64,000 bases of DNA, taken from the NCBI GenBank assembly GCA_027625915.1, contig JANTQA010000023.1, positions 1,612,001-1,676,000 of the forward strand, read 5' to 3'. The notes under the pieces are model-generated. The model was given only the letters and a program-made list of their open reading frames with translations. It was not told the DNA's origin and searched no databases. A program made the position numbers and the translations under genes. Shown here piece by piece: positions 60,292-64,000 of this stretch (positions are counted from its first letter, which is position 1; each line of letters begins with the position of its first letter). Source of the stretch: Anaeramoeba flamelloides (lineage: Eukaryota > Metamonada > Anaeramoebidae).

Positions 60292-61506
60292 TTAATGATC
60301 AATAATATTTTTTTTTTCAATTTCTTTCTCACTTGATTCAAAATCTGATTTCCAATATTTGTGATATTTTTGGTTATCACTTGATTTATCACTTCGCTTT
60401 TCGCTTTGCTTACTAAAATCGGATACTTCGGATAAATTTGAATAATCCGATAATTCAAATTCGATATTATTGGAGGGATTATAATTAACCAGCTTTTGAT
60501 ATTTTTTTCTTCTCATTTTATTAAATAGCTTATGGAAAATTTCACTAATGACACGATTTCCTTTGATTTCCTTTTCTCTGAAAAATTGTACTAATTGATT
60601 TCGTTCTTCTGATTCGTAAAAATCGGTTTTGATTGATTTATTTAGCATATTTTCGATTTGATTAAGAGCTTCATTAAAGATGTCTGTTTCAAAGTCACCG
60701 CTTTTATAATTCATTAGAATTTTATTTCTGCACTCTGAACTAATGTTTATTTGCTTTTCTGAGGAATTTTCAATGTAAGTTTCAATAATGTTTTTTGTTT
60801 GAACTTTGAGTACATTGTTTCTTAAACTCTTATTATGAAATGCATAAACAACTAAAAGAAAATCAAGATTTTCGACCATCATCCGATCTAATTTTTTTAA
60901 AAAAAAAGATAACATATAGGTAATTGAAAAAAAATAATCAGTAATAGAAAAAAAAATTGTGTGAATAATAGATTCACAAAAGCAAAATGAGCAAATCTTT
61001 GAATTTGATATTCTTTTTGTTGTTGTTGTTGTTGTTTTTTTTTAAAATAAGATTTACTTTCACAAAATTGTCTAAATATTTTTGTTGAATTTTTATTATC
61101 TAAAAATTCTGAAACTGATTTTGGTAATTTCATTTTTTCATGGAATGAATAAATGATTGCATTTATGATCCCATGGGAAGGTGATAAAATAGTATGTATT
61201 TGCCATAATACTATATACGATTCTTTATTTGAAAATGCTTGAATTGATCTATTTATATATCCTGGAAATGTTATCACTATTAAACTAAAAATGTATAACA
61301 ATATTTTTTTCCTTACTTCCTTATAAGTTTCATATTTTAATGTATTGGTATTTTTATTAGATTCTCCATTCCATTGTAATATGAGGCGTATTAATACAAA
61401 AATTTCATAGACACAACAACAGCTTACAATTATATAATAAAAAATTAATCTTTCATATTTGCCAGATTCGTCATATTTAATCCAACACCAAGCACCATCT
61501 GCTGAT
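60292..61506 (-). CDS. cAMP-receptor-like GPCR fused to an RGS domain (front half not found)
   Basis: Two minus-strand exons: 61506-61058 and 60887-60292, with a 170-nt GT...AG intron in phase. The first starts in the second extracellular loop (ADGAWCWIKYDESGKYER), then helix 5 (LIFYYIIVSCCCVYEIFVLI), a loop, helix 6 (ILLYIFSLIVITFPGYINR) and helix 7 (HTILSPSHGIINAIIYSFHE). The CWI motif and the G-x-x-N-A-I-x-Y helix 7 fit the slime-mould cAMP receptor/Crl class. The intron splits the RGS start, and splicing restores IFRQFCENRMMVENLDFLLV, followed by KNIIETYIENSSEKQINIS and LFNE-type helices: the RGS fold that speeds GTP hydrolysis by G-alpha. A Ser-rich tail ends at TAA 60292. A 7TM-RGS protein could both sense a ligand and switch its G protein off, as plant AtRGS1 does. 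Helices 1-4 were not found up to 64000; more exons probably lie beyond the edge, or the gene is truncated. Confidence 0.85.
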
Positions 61507-62229
61507 CTATTTTTAAAATGAATATTAAAAGTAATTTTTTATTAATATAATATTTGGATTTTAAGAATATTATTTTTAATTCATGTTATTATCATTATTT
61601 TATTATTGAAGAAGTGTAAATTGCACTCTTGCTTTAGTTAGGGTTTCCAGGATTTAAAAGAATAAAAGTAAAATCAATGATTTTACACGATTCCTTTAAA
61701 TAATGGAAAAGTGATGTTAGTTTTTTTTTTTTTTTATTATTTTTTGAAATTACAAGAAAAATTAAACAGGGCACTCTGTAGTTTTCTACGACACTTCCCC
61801 TTGTATTTGTATTTCTTTGTAGAAATTTAAGAATAAAATAATGGATCCCATGTTTATTAATTAATGGAAAAAATTTCAAACTGTCTTGGTTTAAAATTAA
61901 TTCATTTTGATTTATTTCTTGTAATTTATTGTGAAATGTTAATCTATTATTTTTATACGAAGGATATATCCATAAAAAGAAGATTAATATTTTTTATTAT
62001 TACTGTATTTCAAAAATAAATTACAAATTCGTTTGAATTTTTATTGATTAAATAATAGTATCGATTTAAGCAATTAGTCAACGATTGAAAATTTTATTTG
62101 AGTCTCGGAGACCAATTATTAATCAAAGTTTGTGGACTTTTAATTTATTATTGATAATCTTTTTATTGAATTTTTACCGGTCCTGTGAATCCCATAAGAG
62201 TGCCATAGAGTGCTGCCATAGAGTGCCTA
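61507..62229. repeat. spacer with an H-family hairpin, possible intron of the GPCR-RGS gene
   Basis: An H hairpin lies at about 61640-61706 (GGGTTTCCAGGATTTAAAAG; AAATCAATGATTTTAC is its centre), with GGGCACTCTGTAG-type sequence at about 61770. If the receptor's front half lies beyond 64000, this stretch is intronic. Confidence 0.5.
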
Positions 62230-62822
62230 GATTTTCCGGAATTCAAAAGAAATTTGAAAATCAAACATTTTACTTAATTCTTTTAAATTCTGGAAAACCT
62301 AAAGGTGGTTTTTTAAAATTTTCAGAAATTATTACAAAATTTTTGAAATTAACTTTTTATTTCTGGAATTAACAAAACCTAATCGTTATTTATCCATAAA
62401 CCAAAATAATTTCAGAAAATTAAAGATTTTACTAAATTCTTTTAAATTCTGGAAAAGCGAAAGGCAGTTTTCTTGAGGTTTTTTGTTTTATCTATAAAGT
62501 GTTCTAGGTTTTTTTGAGGTTTTCTATTTTATTTCTAAAGTAAAAAAAACCTAACGAAAATCAATAGATTTCACAAATAAATAGAAAACTCAAAAAAACC
62601 TAACGAAAATCTATTGATTTTCCAAATAAACACAAAATCAAAAGAAAATCACCACTTGAATTTTTTTATTTTTTGTTTTGATTTGAAAATCAATTGATTT
62701 TCGAAATAAAAACAAGAATTCAAAAAAAAAAAAAAAAAAGCCCATAAGTTTTCCAGGATTTTAAAGAATAAAAGCAAAAACAATGATTTTACTAAATTCT
62801 TTCTAAATTCTGGAAAACCTAG
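62199..62822. repeat. cluster of H-family hairpins
   Basis: Three hairpin copies at about 62230-62301, 62410-62460 and 62747-62821, each with the TTTTCCAGAATTTAAAAG type start and TTAAATTCTGGAAAA type end. The companion palindromic motif (GTTCTAGGTTTTTTTGAGG, AAAAAAACCTAACGAAAA) lies at about 62505-62620. Just before the first copy, AGAGTGC and GCCATAGAGTGC form a short tandem (62199-62227). Confidence 0.75.
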
Positions 62823-63134
62823 GCACTTGATGGTACCCTACTACACTTGAATACACGACTGTTTATTGTATTATTATTATATCTAATAATTTTTAAGTAT
62901 TGTTGTGATTTCTATCAGAATTATTATTTATTACATTTTCTCTGAAATTATTTAAGTTTTGATCAAATAATTTTATGCTTTCCACTATGTTATTTTTTTT
63001 TTTTGATTTTATTAATGATCTTTTAATAAAAATGTATTTTATTTTATATTTTCTGAGTGAACTTTTTTCAGGTATTTGCGAAAAAGTAAGCAATTTTTTT
63101 TACATTTCAGAAAAAATCCTTGTTCTTAGTGGGT
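62823..63134. other. AT-rich spacer
   Basis: A minus-strand open frame of about 66 codons (62893-63093) is Lys/Asn-rich and starts at a TTG rather than an ATG. No family was recognised. Confidence 0.4.
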
Positions 63135-63680
63135 ATATTTGTTAATTGGAAATCAAATTAAGTGAAATATTAATATTGGCCATATCAGTGACTATGATAT
63201 TTATTTCAAAATATACCCATTAAAATATTACCCAGAAATGAAAAAAAAATATTACACTTTTTTTGTTATTGAAAACAATGTACGAACTATTTCAATCAAA
63301 AACATCATTATTATGGTAAGGGTGTCCAAACGATTTTTTAAACAATAAAATACTTTTATATTTTTTTAATTCTATTGTAAAATTTGTCGAGATTATTTCT
63401 CATATAGGAAAACGAATTTTTTAGATTAAAAAGAAAAATAATAATTAGCAATTTTCACCCCTAAAAAATATGAGATAAAATCGAGATCAGAAATTTTAAT
63501 ATATTTTTATTTATCTAATGTAACATACTAACAAACCAATTGTGTCATTATTAAGAATCGATAAATGATGAAATAAAATTTTTATATATTTAAATAGTTT
63601 TTTATAACGATTGAATTTAATTAAGATTATTTTCAAATAAATTTGCCCCACTTTCTTGGAAATAGCTTAGGTGACGAGTA
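63135..63680 (-). repeat. dispersed repeat R5, copy 4 (reversed)
   Basis: On the minus strand this reads in the same order as 47940-48540: AAGTG-GGCAAATTTATTT, TTTCTGATCTCGATTTTATC, TATTTTTTAGGGGTGAAAAT, and CATTGTTTTCAATAACAAAA. This shows the family inserts in both orientations. Confidence 0.65.
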
Positions 63681-64000
63681 CCTCAATATTTTTCTTTCAA
63701 TAAAATATTGTTTTTTTTCAATTTTAATTTGATGGTATTTTTATATTATTTATTTTCTTTCTATTGTTTTGATTATTTGGAGTTAAATTTAACTATTTTA
63801 GGTAAAACGATTACATCGTAACTAGTAATTATTCTGGAAATGGAAATTATTAAATGACGAATTAGTGGTGAATATTGAACAAAAGAAATGAAAATAACAG
63901 AAATCAAAAAAAAATGTCAAAATCCAAATAATTATCATAAAAAAAATTAATAATAATAACTCTTTTTTGAAAGGGGTATTTTTCTAATATTTATTGTATT
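63681..64000. other. AT-rich window end
   Basis: No feature recognised. Confidence 0.45.

Noticed and set aside
61634-61990. Long minus-strand open stretch (WIYPSYKNNRLTFHNK, FPLINKHGIHYFILKF) that might be the missing front of the GPCR
   Set aside because: It overlaps an H hairpin repeat, contains no complete membrane helix, and no in-phase splice join to 61506 was found.

Overview
This window looks like nuclear DNA of a very AT-rich unicellular eukaryote, probably an amoeboid protist. The evidence is several spliced genes with GT-AG introns, long Lys/Glu/Asn/Ser-rich tracts inside otherwise recognisable eukaryotic proteins, APE-type LINE remnants, sparse genes and large repeat-filled spacers. 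The mix of C2-DIL proteins, B-box/SPRY proteins, 7TM-RGS receptors and Lys/Glu-rich linkers reminds me of Anaeramoeba (Metamonada). That is an impression; no marker here fixes the lineage. The standard genetic code fits all genes.

Layout. 1.3-4.2 kb (+): an NT-C2/DIL (dilute) domain protein. 7.7-8.5 kb: a large inverted-repeat (foldback) element. 9.1-11.15 kb (+): a four-exon AP-2 mu clathrin-adaptor gene whose spliced length (434 aa) matches the family. 11.5-12.2 kb: small hairpin repeats. 14.9-18.9 kb (-): a second NT-C2/DIL gene whose two halves lie in different frames joined at an A20 tract. 19.6-21.25 kb (+): tRNA dimethylallyltransferase with a Lys/Glu-rich insertion. 21.5 kb: a (CA)57 microsatellite. 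22.8-26.2 kb: dispersed repeats. 27.1-32.7 kb (+): a two-B-box/SPRY gene with a 3.6 kb intron. 33.9-35.7 kb: a decayed LINE. 36.9-39.45 kb (-): a Ser-rich protein followed, after a frame change, by a PARP-like domain that lacks its catalytic triad. 39.7-45.2 kb: an unusual cluster of foldback, palindromic and hairpin elements. 46.1-47.5 kb (+): a PAQR/hemolysin-III-like seven-helix membrane protein. 47.8-50.1 kb: more dispersed repeats. 50.6-56.0 kb (-): a LisH-WD40 gene with a 3.8 kb intron that holds a second decayed LINE and a possible small nested gene on the opposite strand. 60.3-61.5 kb (-): the back half of a cAMP-receptor-like GPCR fused to an RGS domain; its front half was not found.

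The genes do not form a pathway or operon. Two themes stand out. First, tail-to-tail NT-C2/DIL paralogues flank the AP-2 mu gene, and all three belong to families linked to membrane traffic. Second, the spacers and large introns are built from a small set of recurring non-coding elements, many of them palindromic. No rRNA, tRNA, CRISPR array or virus-like element was recognised.
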